DNA of 18,158 nucleotides from Clostridium sp. CAG:253 (GCA_000436755.1 FR887342.1:91266-109423); one strand, 5' to 3'. Positions 1 to 8,611 are shown, counted from the stretch's first letter. Notes: generated from the letters alone by a model not told the origin. Made by a program: numbers and translations.

Positions 1-1715
1 AATTCGCCGATAGGTAGAGTATCATGCCTGTAAAGTACATTTTCATGAATATATTTTTTATTGTCGGCTTCGTTATCAAAGTTTTTGCAGGTATAATCAG
101 TAACACAGCCATCTTTGAAAGTAAGTTCAAGTTCTTTATATTTTAAATTATCAAGATAGACTTCTGTTACATGAAGAATACCTTCTGTACCTTTTAATTC
201 CGGTGATGTAAACACTTCGCCGAGAGGAATATTTACATCATCAAGACAATTTTCAAAAACTGTCTGTTTTTCAGGGTCAGTCTTTTTTACAAGATTAACT
301 TTTATGTCAGTGTGATTGTTGCCGCGACCGGTAACTGTTACATAATCACCTTTATCAAGTGCTGAAATTATTTTTGTCTGTATCTTTTCATATTTGTCAG
401 AATCAAGAGTATTGACTTTTACGGTCTCCTCAAAAATCTTTTCAAAGTTTTTTCCAATGTCAGGGACAGGAAATGCAATAATAGTAAAGCTTATTTTGTC
501 CTGTGGAATATAATTGTTTGTGAGCATACCCTTTTCAGAACGGAATGCAATAAGCTGTTTCTGATGTTTGTCACTGTATTTAGGCAGACAGTCTTTTTCG
601 ACAGGTGTGAAAGGTTTTTCACCAAAGCTTTCTATGAGTGCGGGACCGGCAAATTCACCGGCAGAATCTTTCATAGATTCGTATGCAAGCTTGTATTCTG
701 AAAGCTGCCTGTCGGCAAATCCCTTATCGAAAATAATGGCAAGGTCATTGCGGTGGTCGTATTCATATTGCTTATTTGCAGACGCACCATGAAATCCGAC
801 TTTATACATGGAAGTTCGTGCCGTAATAGCAGTTGAAGCACGGTAAATTACAGGCTCAAGTCCACTATCCCTGAATTGTGAAACAGCGGATTTTATGATA
901 CGCTCAAAGCCGAGGGGGTATCTGATATTAACAGTTTTTTTGCATGACATATCCATATTGTAGACCTTATATCCCTTTATGATACCCTGAGTAAAGGTGC
1001 GGGCTATTGAATCTATTTTATCCTGAGAAAGACTGTTTAAATATTTTGCAATGTTTATTTCATTTTCGGTAACATATTCTCCGAAAAAATATAAGTATCT
1101 CAAATCTTCAAGATTTTCATTCATTATAATATCTTTAATAAAAGACATTTCAGGATTGAGCATATCATTGAGACCGGCCTTTATTGTAATGTCACTGTAA
1201 TCAAAGAAATAATAATAAAGTGCTGATTTAATCTGTTCAGGTTTGAAATCAGGTTCTTCAAAAAGATTGTATATTTCAATAAAAAGTTCAAAGATAGTGG
1301 TTAGATTAAAAAGGCGTTCTTCAATGGCACTTGGGATATTGCTGCGAAGTTCAGCATATAAAGCACTGAGATAAACACCTGTTTCCTGACCGAATCTTTT
1401 GACGGCATATGCAGGATTTGTATAGCTTGTTTCGTAGCGGCCTTTTTCAATATCTTCATAGAGACATTTGTTTAAATGGAAAAGTTCGGTTTCGGTTAAA
1501 GTCCTTAAAATTCCGCTTTTTGATAAATTGTATATCTCACTTAACTGTAATGCAAAATAAGAAGTTTTTATAAAATAACTGTTTAAATGTTTGTCAGAAA
1601 GAGTAATTGTCTGATCCCACAATTCGGTGTGAATTGTACGGATTCGGTTGACGGCAAGACTAAACCTCTCCTCATACTTTATATTATCATCTGCAATTTG
1701 TTTTATGTTTGTCAT
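1..1715 (-). CDS. M29-family metallo-aminopeptidase with long N-terminal extension (C-terminus cut by window edge)
   Basis: I translated 571 codons on the minus strand from the ATG at 1715 down to the edge with no stop. The C-terminal half reads as the cobalt/zinc-dependent M29 aminopeptidase family (AmpS/PepS/AmpT), which removes N-terminal residues from peptides in the cytosol. The PLGEVFTSP motif around E500 and the LPIGE motif ending at E571 match the two glutamate metal-ligand motifs of the family. The remaining His/Tyr/Asp ligands would lie beyond the window. Residues 1 to about 260 form a mostly helical extension not found in the roughly 400-residue classical enzymes. The start is preceded by GGGGTG, a modest ribosome site. 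It lies 57 bp downstream of the glycosyltransferase gene on the same strand, so the two may be co-transcribed. The family call is firm; the substrate is unknown. Confidence 0.85.
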   Translation of the reverse strand, partial: MTNIKQIADDNIKYEERFSLAVNRIRTIHTELWDQTITLSDKHLNSYFIKTSYFALQLSEIYNLSKSGILRTLTETELFHLNKCLYEDIEKGRYETSYTNPAYAVKRFGQETGVYLSALYAELRSNIPSAIEERLFNLTTIFELFIEIYNLFEEPDFKPEQIKSALYYYFFDYSDITIKAGLNDMLNPEMSFIKDIIMNENLEDLRYLYFFGEYVTENEINIAKYLNSLSQDKIDSIARTFTQGIIKGYKVYNMDMSCKKTVNIRYPLGFERIIKSAVSQFRDSGLEPVIYRASTAITARTSMYKVGFHGASANKQYEYDHRNDLAIIFDKGFADRQLSEYKLAYESMKDSAGEFAGPALIESFGEKPFTPVEKDCLPKYSDKHQKQLIAFRSEKGMLTNNYIPQDKISFTIIAFPVPDIGKNFEKIFEETVKVNTLDSDKYEKIQTKIISALDKGDYVTVTGRGNNHTDIKVNLVKKTDPEKQTVFENCLDDVNIPLGEVFTSPELKGTEGILHVTEVYLDNLKYKELELTFKDGCVTDYTCKNFDNEADNKKYIHENVLYRHDTLPIGE

Positions 1716-1771
1716 AATACACCCCATTTCCGTGTGAAAACTCAGTTTACACTATTTTTCTACTTTCCATT

Positions 1772-2935
1772 TTAAATAAAATTTTTGACGGTATCAAGTA
1801 TTTTTTTTATGCGGATGTCGATTGTGTGACAGCTGCTGATTTTAGCATAGGCATTCTTAATGATTTTTGTGCGGAGTTCATCATTTTTTAGATAAAATGC
1901 TGATTTATCAATAAGTTCATCTGCCGATTCATATATAACAATGTCTTTGTCCGGTTTGAAAAAATTTAAAAGTTCCTGTCTAAAATCAGTCATAAGAAAA
2001 CCACGGCAGCTTAAAATATCCCATACACGCAAGGAAATACCGGATGAAATATTAGGTATAGTCATATTGAGGTTGATTTTGCTCTCATTGAAGATAAAAG
2101 GCATTTTGTTTACATAATCAACGCTGCCATGAGAATTTACAAGCGGAATATCGGAGGTATCACTGTTTGTAAAAAGGTGTACCCGGTGGATAAAATGGCT
2201 TGAAAGTAAATTAAGATAGTTTTTGCGTGTTACAGAGGCGGCTTTAAAGCCGAGTACTGTTGTTGAAAACAATTTATTGGTTGTGACGAAAGAGTCGTCA
2301 CTTTTATTATATTCGGTTATTTCCTCGAGCATACTGCATATTTCGGGAGTGAGGAGTTTTTCTAATATATTTCCGCCTGAAATCTGTGTCTGTGCATATA
2401 TCGCACCGTCTAGATAACCGTAAAGATAATCGGGAAGTCTGTTTCGTATATTATCATAAGAATTTTTTTCATAGAGACTTCCGACAAAAGAAATGTCATA
2501 TTTTAATGATGTTTCAGAAGGAAGTATGTCTTTATATCTTTGTACATTTGCGGCAAGAGGAAGATAAAAGATATTTTTTATGCCCATATTTTTAAATTCA
2601 GAAAAATTTGAATAATCAAATTCAAAAATTATGTTTGTATCAAAAAAGACAGAATTATGATACATTGCAAGTAAAGGTGCGTCACAGTTCCAGCAGACAT
2701 ATAAGGTATCTGCAGCATGACACACATTTGCGATAAGCGGAAAATAATTTATTGAAAAGCAAAAATCGTAATCATTATTTTTTAATTCGGCTGCCAGTTT
2801 TTCGCAAAATAAATCATCATTTTCATAGTTTGATATGGTTTCGGTAAAGCAACTGCAGGTACATCCTGAGTTTTTTAAAGTTTTTTCTATATCTGACTGG
2901 TTGTAAGAATTCCAACGGTATATCAATATATTCAT
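1772..2935 (-). CDS. DUF3880 / CgeB-like glycosyltransferase
   Basis: The predicted protein has 387 residues. The N-terminal half (about 1-140) has the pattern of the DUF3880 domain: it begins MNILIYRWNSYNQ and has an SINYFPLIANVCHAAD segment and a following YVCWNCDAP segment. The C-terminal half (about 146-387) looks like a group-1 GT-B glycosyltransferase of the Glyco_trans_1_2 type, with ISFVGSLYEK near 149 and the donor-binding-type stretch NISSGISLRVWDILSCRGF at 295-313. The same frame stays open to 3040, but those 35 extra residues look like translated non-coding sequence. The family normally starts at MNILIY, so I place the start at 2935 although no strong ribosome site is visible there. 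It is cytosolic, with no membrane segment. Such enzymes decorate surface polysaccharide or flagellin; the acceptor cannot be read here. It is transcribed divergently from the chemotaxis receptor gene. Confidence 0.8.
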   Translation of the reverse strand: MNILIYRWNSYNQSDIEKTLKNSGCTCSCFTETISNYENDDLFCEKLAAELKNNDYDFCFSINYFPLIANVCHAADTLYVCWNCDAPLLAMYHNSVFFDTNIIFEFDYSNFSEFKNMGIKNIFYLPLAANVQRYKDILPSETSLKYDISFVGSLYEKNSYDNIRNRLPDYLYGYLDGAIYAQTQISGGNILEKLLTPEICSMLEEITEYNKSDDSFVTTNKLFSTTVLGFKAASVTRKNYLNLLSSHFIHRVHLFTNSDTSDIPLVNSHGSVDYVNKMPFIFNESKINLNMTIPNISSGISLRVWDILSCRGFLMTDFRQELLNFFKPDKDIVIYESADELIDKSAFYLKNDELRTKIIKNAYAKISSCHTIDIRIKKILDTVKNFI

Positions 2936-3096
2936 TTTAGTTTTTGCTGCAAAATGCAAATGACAAAAGTGCAGAGCAATCCTTTCTAAAAAATATGGAG
3001 AAATAAAAAATCCTTTGCCCCTTGCATCATATGATAACAAAAGGCGAAAATAAATGCTATATATATGAACAAAAAATGTACTACAAATGACAAGTA

Positions 3097-3105
3097 TGTT
3101 ATGAT
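3097..3105 (+). promoter_or_regulatory. Candidate extended -10 promoter for the chemotaxis receptor
   Basis: TGTTATGAT fits the extended -10 form (TGn followed by TATGAT) about 75 bp before the receptor start, inside the 245-bp divergent region 2936-3180. No good -35 hexamer is spaced correctly and no flagellar sigma-D/sigma-28 motif was recognised. The call is tentative. I see no RNA gene or repeat in the rest of this divergent region. Confidence 0.35.
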
Positions 3106-3180
3106 TTATTTATGGTTATATTTATGTACGTTTTTTTGGAAGAAAACATTACATACAAACAAATTGGAGGATTATAGAAT

Positions 3181-4950
3181 ATGAAGAAAAAAAGTAAAAT
3201 GACAGTAGGAATGCAGCTTCTTTTGGCACTGGGACTTATGTTCCTGAGTGTGTTTATTGTCGGAGCATGTGGCTATCTCATGAGAAACAATTCTGTTGAA
3301 GTGGAAACTGAGCTTTACAATAATTATGGAGAAACGCAGGGAGAAGCTGCTATGGGATTTGCAGAGTTTCAAAATGTCAAAGTCCAGCTTAGAAATATAC
3401 TGTATATTTATGTCGGTGATGACACGAATTTACAGGCGTCTAAGAAGAGTATAGAGAAAGCAAAAGATATTGTAAACGAATATATGACAGAGGTAAAGAG
3501 TGACCTTAAAGACTCCGGAACAAAGGCATTGTACGAAAAGGTAAAGAAAAATATAGACGCTTATTTTGATGATACAGACAAATGTATTGAATATTTTGAT
3601 GCAGGAAAAATTCAGGATGCAAGAAATTATCTGCATGACAATGGAGTGAAAAGTGCCAACACAGCAGAAGAAAATATCAAAAAACTTATAAATGAGATTG
3701 ACAAATATGCACAGAAAAAGCAGAATTATGTTACTGAACAGAATAAAATCGGTGATTATTTTGTTGCAGTTGTGATGCTTTTAGCTTTGTTAAATGCCTG
3801 CGTAGCGTTATGGTTTATAACGACGACAATAAGAAATCCGCTTGTTGAGCTTGCAAAAGCTGCAAAGAAAGTTTCGGCAGGCGAGGTTGATGTGGATATT
3901 ACACCATCTAAAATAGATAATGAAGTCGGTGCTTTAGTTGATGGTTTTCAAGCAATGATTGCTAATCTTAAAAAGCAGGCAGAGGTATTGGGAAAGATTG
4001 CTGACGGAGATTTTACCGTTTCATATCAGCCAAGTTCTCAAAATGATGTAGTAGGAAATGCGATAGTAAGACTCATAGAGGACAATAACACGGCATTTTC
4101 AAAAATCAGAAATGCTGCAGAGCAGATAGACAATGGTTCTTCTCAGATAGCATCAGCAAGCCAGACGCTTGCACAGGGTTCATCTGAGCAGGCAAGTGCC
4201 ATACAGCAGATAACGGCATCTGTTACCGATATTGCAAATAAGACAAAAGATAATGCAAGGAAGGCATCAGAGGTAAATGACATTGTTATTCGTGCAAAAA
4301 GTGATGCTGATGAAGGCAACAGATGTATGAAAGAAATGATTGTTGCAATGCATGAAATAAATGAAGCATCAGAAAATATACAGAAAATTATCAAGGTTAT
4401 AGACGATATAGCATTCAATACAAATATCCTCGCTTTAAATGCGACAGTGGAGGCAGCAAGGGCAGGAGAGCAGGGAAAAGGCTTTGCAGTAGTTGCTGAG
4501 GAAGTAAGAAATCTTGCAGGACGTTCTGCAGAAGCATCCCGTCAGACAGCAGAAATGATAGAGGATTCCATAGAAAAAGTGAAACATGGTTCTGCTCTTG
4601 TTGGAGATACGGAAAGAGCACTGGAAGTTATATCTGATATGATAGATAATATAATGGGACTTAGTGCAAATATTTCAAGTGCTTCATCAGAGCAGGCAAC
4701 GGCAACTTCACAGATTGATGACGCACTTGCACAGGTGGCACAGGTTGTACAGACAAACTCGGCAACAAGTGAGGAATGTGCTTCGGCAAGTGAAGAATTG
4801 TCGGGTCAGGCACATGGACTTGAAAATATATTGACAAGATTTAAAATAAAAGACGGACAAAACAATTTTGGATATATATCAAATAATGGTATATCAGATG
4901 ATTACAACAGTGATATAAGATTGGAAACTACTTATGATACAAAATATTAA
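3181..4950 (+). CDS. Methyl-accepting chemotaxis protein (transmembrane receptor)
   Basis: This 589-residue receptor should sense a ligand outside the cell and control the CheA/CheW kinase that steers flagella. Transmembrane segment 1 spans about 11-33. It is followed by an extracytoplasmic, largely helical region (34-190, four-helix-bundle type), transmembrane segment 2 (about 192-216) and HAMP (about 217-270). A second HAMP-like repeat covers about 271-325, and the cytoplasmic coiled-coil signalling domain runs from about 326 to 556. The conserved hairpin tip is present at about 406-450 (FNTNILALNATVEAARAGE, then KGFAVVAEEVRNLA). SSEQA(S/T) patches near 334 and 502 resemble methylation regions. 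The tail (557-589) lacks the NWETF-type CheR/CheB tether of enteric receptors. A GGAGG ribosome site lies at 3166-3170. Its presence suggests a motile host. Its last 17 bases overlap the next gene. Confidence 0.95.
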   Translation: MKKKSKMTVGMQLLLALGLMFLSVFIVGACGYLMRNNSVEVETELYNNYGETQGEAAMGFAEFQNVKVQLRNILYIYVGDDTNLQASKKSIEKAKDIVNEYMTEVKSDLKDSGTKALYEKVKKNIDAYFDDTDKCIEYFDAGKIQDARNYLHDNGVKSANTAEENIKKLINEIDKYAQKKQNYVTEQNKIGDYFVAVVMLLALLNACVALWFITTTIRNPLVELAKAAKKVSAGEVDVDITPSKIDNEVGALVDGFQAMIANLKKQAEVLGKIADGDFTVSYQPSSQNDVVGNAIVRLIEDNNTAFSKIRNAAEQIDNGSSQIASASQTLAQGSSEQASAIQQITASVTDIANKTKDNARKASEVNDIVIRAKSDADEGNRCMKEMIVAMHEINEASENIQKIIKVIDDIAFNTNILALNATVEAARAGEQGKGFAVVAEEVRNLAGRSAEASRQTAEMIEDSIEKVKHGSALVGDTERALEVISDMIDNIMGLSANISSASSEQATATSQIDDALAQVAQVVQTNSATSEECASASEELSGQAHGLENILTRFKIKDGQNNFGYISNNGISDDYNSDIRLETTYDTKY

Positions 4951-5761
4951 AAATTTTGATTTGGAACAGATTGCGGACTCAGGTCAGTGTTTCCGATGGA
5001 GAAAAATCGACGAGGGTAAATATCTCATCCCGGCATATGACCATATTGTCACGGTGGCACAGTCAGGAGAAAAATTTGAATTTTCCTGTACGGAGGCAGA
5101 GTATCAGATAATATGGAAACATTATTTCGATTTAGAATTAGACTATGGAAAAATAATAGCGGCAATAGATAAAAACGATACATTTCTCAAAGAAGCGGCA
5201 GAGTACGGAAGCGGTATCCGAATTTTGAATCAGGAATTGTGGGAGATGATAATCTCATATATCATATCCCAAAATAATAATATTCCACGAATAAAAAAGG
5301 GAATAGAGGCAGTATGCGACAGATATAAGGCTGTCATCTGCAAGGACGAACAAGATAATTTAGAAAAGACTGAAAATGAAATATATGGATTTCCGCATCT
5401 TACTGATATTGAAAAAAACGGAGGCAGACAGAGTCTTAGTGAACTCGGACTTGGATACCGTGATGAGTATATATGGCTTATGTGTGAATATGAGCATGAA
5501 AATAAAGTCTTTTTTGATAATCTCAGAAAGTGTGATTATGAGCAAAGCATGAAAATGCTTATGGAACATAAAGGAATAGGCAGAAAAGTCGCAAATTGCA
5601 TAAGTCTTTTTGGACTTCACCATCTTGATGCATGCCCTATAGATGTATGGATGAAAAAAATAATAGACGAGGAATATGGTGGAATACAGCCAAAATGGAT
5701 GAGTGACAGGTATGCTGGAATCTATCAGCAATATGCGTTTTTCTATAAGAGAAGTAAGTAG
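4934..5761 (+). CDS. 8-oxoguanine DNA glycosylase / AP lyase (OGG1-like HhH enzyme)
   Basis: The 275-residue protein belongs to the helix-hairpin-helix glycosylase superfamily, nearest in pattern to OGG1 and clostridial Ogg. These enzymes cut 8-oxoguanine from DNA and nick the backbone. The N-terminal GQCFRW motif (17-22) is typical. The HhH motif GIGRKVANC (214-222) carries the expected Schiff-base lysine K218, and PIDVWMKKI (235-243) supplies the catalytic aspartate D237, equivalent to K249 and D268 of human OGG1. No iron-sulfur cluster cysteines follow, as expected for the OGG branch. The ATG at 4934 overlaps the chemotaxis receptor's end by 17 bases, and only a weak GGAAA lies upstream, so translation is probably coupled. 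Its functional link to a chemoreceptor is not obvious. Assignment as an AlkA-like 3-methyladenine glycosylase is less likely because of the lysine. Confidence 0.9.
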   Translation: MIQNIKNFDLEQIADSGQCFRWRKIDEGKYLIPAYDHIVTVAQSGEKFEFSCTEAEYQIIWKHYFDLELDYGKIIAAIDKNDTFLKEAAEYGSGIRILNQELWEMIISYIISQNNNIPRIKKGIEAVCDRYKAVICKDEQDNLEKTENEIYGFPHLTDIEKNGGRQSLSELGLGYRDEYIWLMCEYEHENKVFFDNLRKCDYEQSMKMLMEHKGIGRKVANCISLFGLHHLDACPIDVWMKKIIDEEYGGIQPKWMSDRYAGIYQQYAFFYKRSK

Positions 5762-5782
5762 GTAAATAGGTGGAAAGAATAA

Positions 5783-6253
5783 ATGAACAATGATGAAAGA
5801 TATATGAAGGAGGCTTTAAAGCAGGCAAAAAAGGCAGCTTTAATTGATGAAGTACCGATAGGCTGTGTTATTGTGCATGATGAAAAAATAATTGCGAGAG
5901 GTTATAACAAGCGAAATAAACTTCATAGCACTCTTGGTCATGCTGAAATATCAGCCATAAAAAAAGCAAGCAAAGTGCTTGATGACTGGCGACTTGAAGA
6001 GTGTACCATGTATGTTACACTGGAACCATGCCCTATGTGTGCGGGGGCTATAGTTCAGGCGAGAATACCAAAGGTAGTTATAGGAGCAATGAATCCAAAA
6101 GCGGGCTGCGCCGGAAGTATTTTAAATATGTTTCAGATAAAGGAGTTTAATCATCAGGTGGAGTCGGTTGACGGAGTTTTGCAAGAGGAATGCCGGCTTA
6201 TGATGAAGAATTTTTTTAAAGAATTGAGAGAAAAGAAGAAAATAAAAAAATAG
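5783..6253 (+). CDS. tadA: tRNA-specific adenosine deaminase TadA
   Basis: This 156-residue zinc deaminase converts A34 to inosine in the wobble position of tRNA-Arg(ACG), allowing one tRNA to read several CGN codons. The cytidine/deoxycytidylate-deaminase fold signature is complete: HAE with zinc ligand H53 and proton-shuttle E55, and PCPMCAGA with zinc ligands C83 and C86. Length and the basic C-terminal tail (KELREKKKIKK) are normal for TadA. A GGTGG ribosome site at 5769-5773 supports the start. It follows the Ogg gene by 21 bases and is probably co-transcribed with it. In many Firmicutes tadA is followed by the 4.5S RNA gene and dnaX; here a strong promoter and an unrelated membrane gene follow instead. 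Confidence 0.95.
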   Translation: MNNDERYMKEALKQAKKAALIDEVPIGCVIVHDEKIIARGYNKRNKLHSTLGHAEISAIKKASKVLDDWRLEECTMYVTLEPCPMCAGAIVQARIPKVVIGAMNPKAGCAGSILNMFQIKEFNHQVESVDGVLQEECRLMMKNFFKELREKKKIKK

Positions 6254-6259
6254 GATTGT

Positions 6260-6288
6260 TTGACAATAAAAAAATGCTCTGCTATAAT
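6260..6288 (+). promoter_or_regulatory. Perfect consensus sigma-A promoter upstream of the YoaK-like gene
   Basis: TTGACA (6260-6265) and TATAAT (6283-6288) are separated by exactly 17 bases, a textbook vegetative promoter starting seven bases after the tadA stop. The expected transcription start is about 6295. This rules out the in-frame TTG at 6260 as a start codon, because it is the -35 box itself, and implies a leader of about 30 bases before the ATG at 6326. Confidence 0.92.
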
Positions 6289-6314
6289 ATATGCGCTTAA
6301 TTTTATGAAGAATC

Positions 6315-6318
6315 GAGG
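6315..6318 (+). promoter_or_regulatory. Ribosome binding site deciding the YoaK-like start
   Basis: GAGG sits seven bases before the ATG at 6326. The other in-frame ATG (6305) lies only about ten bases past the predicted transcription start and has no ribosome site. Confidence 0.6.
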
Positions 6319-6325
6319 CAGAGAA

Positions 6326-7030
6326 ATGAACAGTGATAATGAGGTATCAGATGAGTTTCGCAAAAAGCTGCATTGTATGATGGCATTTATAGGAGGTTAT
6401 ATCGGAGCGTACGCACTCTTAAACAGGGCGGATGTATTTGGAAATGCACAAACATCAAATCTTATACATGTAGCTATGAGTATAGTTGGAACAAATTTTT
6501 TCGATTTGTTTATCAGGCTTGGCGGGGTCGTACTTTATATGGCAGGAGTAGCGCTTGTGGTAATATGGCCTAAGTGTACAAAAATAAGTGTTCATTATCT
6601 GGCAGTTATAGTAGATGCATTTGCGTTTATAATGCTTGGATTTTTCCCTAAAGACATGAATATTATCGTGTCGCTTTATCCGGTATTTTTTGCGGCAGCA
6701 GTTCAGTGGACATCATTTTCAGGTGTTTACGGATACAACTGCTCAACGATATTTTCAACGAACAACCTGAAACAGTTCACTATGGCAGGAGTTGAATATA
6801 TCTGCAGTCATGACAAAAAGTTTAGTCATAAGGCAAAATTTTACGGAAGTGTACTTATAACTTATCATCTTGGTGTTGCATGTGAATTTTTTGCAAATCA
6901 GGTATTTGGAATAAAGGCATCATGGCTGGGATTGATTGCCGTAGCGGCAGCATTTGTTATGGTGTCAGTTGAACAGGGAATGTTATCCGGAGTATTGAGG
7001 ACAATATTTGGGGTAAAAACGACAGCATAG
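6326..7030 (+). CDS. YoaK/DUF1275-family integral membrane protein
   Basis: The 234-residue protein has about six hydrophobic segments (roughly 17-35, 62-82, 88-106, 113-130, 172-192, 199-218). Two half-repeats are characteristic of DUF1275: GGYIGAYALL...NAQTSNLIH (23-48) and GVYGYNCSTIFSTNNLKQF (133-151), each with an (S/T)NL motif. The family is widespread and annotated YoaK; its transported substrate and function are not established. I start it at 6326 because the frame's earlier TTG is the promoter -35 box. It is driven by its own strong promoter and ended by the hairpin at 7118-7155, so it is a single-gene transcription unit. Confidence 0.85.
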   Translation: MNSDNEVSDEFRKKLHCMMAFIGGYIGAYALLNRADVFGNAQTSNLIHVAMSIVGTNFFDLFIRLGGVVLYMAGVALVVIWPKCTKISVHYLAVIVDAFAFIMLGFFPKDMNIIVSLYPVFFAAAVQWTSFSGVYGYNCSTIFSTNNLKQFTMAGVEYICSHDKKFSHKAKFYGSVLITYHLGVACEFFANQVFGIKASWLGLIAVAAAFVMVSVEQGMLSGVLRTIFGVKTTA

Positions 7031-7117
7031 GAAATATTGTTATTAACTAAAGTTTTTATAAGCGGCTATAAATATACAAATAAAAGTAAATATAAGTAAT
7101 AAATAACTGAGTAGCAG

Positions 7118-7155
7118 TATGCGTAAATCCGAGTTGGTGGATTTACGCATATTTT
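7118..7155 (+). terminator. Rho-independent terminator after the YoaK-like gene
   Basis: A perfect 13-bp inverted repeat (TATGCGTAAATCC at 7118-7130 and its complement at 7139-7151) encloses an 8-base loop and is followed by TTTT. The mirrored side has no T-run, so it acts on the plus strand. It separates the YoaK-like gene from the MATE exporter. Confidence 0.75.
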
Positions 7156-7176
7156 AACTATACAAGAAACAGATGG

Positions 7177-7195
7177 ATAGTGTTAACTACACTAT
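7177..7195. promoter_or_regulatory. 19-bp perfect palindrome, candidate operator before the MATE gene
   Basis: ATAGTGT, five bases (TAACT), then ACACTAT forms an exact 7+5+7 inverted repeat ending 33 bases before the exporter start at 7229. There is no T-run, so it is not a terminator. Its size and position fit a dimeric repressor site (MarR/TetR/GntR type), as is common for drug exporters. No regulator gene is adjacent, and the promoter hexamers around it are poor. Confidence 0.45.
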
Positions 7196-7218
7196 TTACC
7201 TAGAATACGTACGGAAAT

Positions 7219-7223
7219 GAGGG
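7219..7223 (+). promoter_or_regulatory. Ribosome binding site deciding the MATE start
   Basis: GAGGG lies five bases before the ATG at 7229. The in-frame ATG at 7217 overlaps this site and has none of its own, so 7229 is preferred. Confidence 0.6.
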
Positions 7224-7228
7224 ATAAA

Positions 7229-8596
7229 ATGAGTAATACAGAAAACAAAAATCCATTGGAGGTACTTCCTATAAATAAACTTTTGGTAAAATTTTCAGTA
7301 CCAAGCATAATTGCTATGCTTGTGACGGCATTGTATAATATTGTAGACCAGTTTTTTATCGGACAGTCTGTAGGTTCACTTGGAAATGCTGCAACAAGTA
7401 TATCATTTCCGTTATCAATAACATGTATTGCGATAGCACTGCTGTTTGGAATAGGCGGTGCGTCGGCTTTCAATCTTTCGATGGGAGCGGGAGACAAAAA
7501 AACTGCCGCATATTATATTGGAAATGCCGCCGCAATGTTGTTTTTGTGCGGTCTTGTTCTGTGCATTATCAGTGAGATATTTTTAAAGCCAATGCTTTTG
7601 TTTTTCGGTTCATCAAAAAGCGTGCTTCCGTATGCGATGACGTATACAAGGATAACAGCGATAGGATTTCCGATGGTTATACTTACGGCAGGCGGAGGTC
7701 ATCTTATAAGGGCTGACGGAAGTCCAAATATGTCTATGATGTGTAATCTGATAGGAGCAGTTATAAATACCGTATTAGATGCAATATTTGTATTTGGAAT
7801 GAATATGGGAATGGCAGGAGCAGCACTAGCCACAATAATAGGACAGTTCGTATCTGCGGTAGTTGTGATTGTTTATATGTTTCATTACAAGACGGTAAAA
7901 CTACAGAAAAAACATCTTGTTATACGTTCAAAATATATAGGAAGAGTAGCCGCATTAGGAGGTTCGCCGTGCAGTAATCAGGTGGCAATGATGGTGGTAC
8001 AGATAATTTTAAACAAGTCATTAAAACATTACGGTTCTTTGTCGGTGTACGGAGAGGATATACCGGTGGCATGTGTCGGCATAATAACAAAGGTAAATCA
8101 GATGTTTTTTTCATTTGTTATAGGATTGTCACAGGGACTTCAGCCGATTGCAAGTTACAACTACGGGGCAGGAAAATTTGACAGGGTAAAAAGTGCATAC
8201 AAAAAATCTATTTTATGCGGTTTTACAATGTGTATAATTGCATTTGCAATGTTCCAGATTTTCCCAAGACAGATAATATCAATATTTGGAAAAGGTGACG
8301 AGACATATTACAGATTTGCAATAAATTATTTCAGAATATTTTTATTCTGTACATGTGTAAACTGTTTACAGCCTATTACATCAACATTTCTCACTGCAAT
8401 CGGAAAACCAAAGGGCGGTATGTTTTTGTCGCTTACAAGACAGATAATATTTTTACTTCCACTGATTGTAATATTACCGCTTATCATGGGAATAGATGGT
8501 ATAATGTATGCGGGACCGATAGCTGACGGACTTGCGGCAGTTGTGGCTGTAATTATGATAAAGAGAGAATTTTCAGAGGAAAATTATAGGAAATAA
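7229..8596 (+). CDS. MATE-family multidrug/Na+ (H+) antiporter
   Basis: The protein has 455 residues and the repeated hydrophobic pattern of a 12-helix MATE exporter, consisting of two pseudo-symmetric six-helix halves. N-terminal family hallmarks are PINKLLVKFSVPSIIAML and LYNIVDQFFIGQSVG near residues 13-49, then SFPLSITCIAIALLFGIG. The second half repeats the pattern with LGGSPCSNQVAMMVV, GLSQGLQPIASYNYGAG and LQPITSTFLTAIGKPKGG. Such pumps export cationic drugs, dyes or metabolites using a sodium or proton gradient. It has its own leader with a terminator upstream and a palindromic operator candidate, so it is probably monocistronic and inducible. The DUF262 cassette begins only 16 bases downstream, at its promoter. 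The family is certain, the substrate unknown. Confidence 0.93.
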   Translation: MSNTENKNPLEVLPINKLLVKFSVPSIIAMLVTALYNIVDQFFIGQSVGSLGNAATSISFPLSITCIAIALLFGIGGASAFNLSMGAGDKKTAAYYIGNAAAMLFLCGLVLCIISEIFLKPMLLFFGSSKSVLPYAMTYTRITAIGFPMVILTAGGGHLIRADGSPNMSMMCNLIGAVINTVLDAIFVFGMNMGMAGAALATIIGQFVSAVVVIVYMFHYKTVKLQKKHLVIRSKYIGRVAALGGSPCSNQVAMMVVQIILNKSLKHYGSLSVYGEDIPVACVGIITKVNQMFFSFVIGLSQGLQPIASYNYGAGKFDRVKSAYKKSILCGFTMCIIAFAMFQIFPRQIISIFGKGDETYYRFAINYFRIFLFCTCVNCLQPITSTFLTAIGKPKGGMFLSLTRQIIFLLPLIVILPLIMGIDGIMYAGPIADGLAAVVAVIMIKREFSEENYRK

Positions 8597-8611
8597 AAGA
8601 GTGTATATTTA

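Noticed and set aside
568..792. Plus-strand open frame inside the aminopeptidase region
   Set aside because: The minus-strand translation is continuous and gives recognisable M29 motifs; the plus frame is a shadow.
2936..3040. N-terminal extension of the glycosyltransferase to the ATG at 3040
   Set aside because: The extra residues have no family similarity, and no ribosome site precedes that ATG; the family begins at MNILIY.
6254..6325. Possible 4.5S (SRP) RNA gene after tadA, as in many Firmicutes
   Set aside because: The interval is only about 70 bases, is taken up by a consensus promoter and leader, and shows no SRP Alu/S-domain GGAA-GCAR loop.
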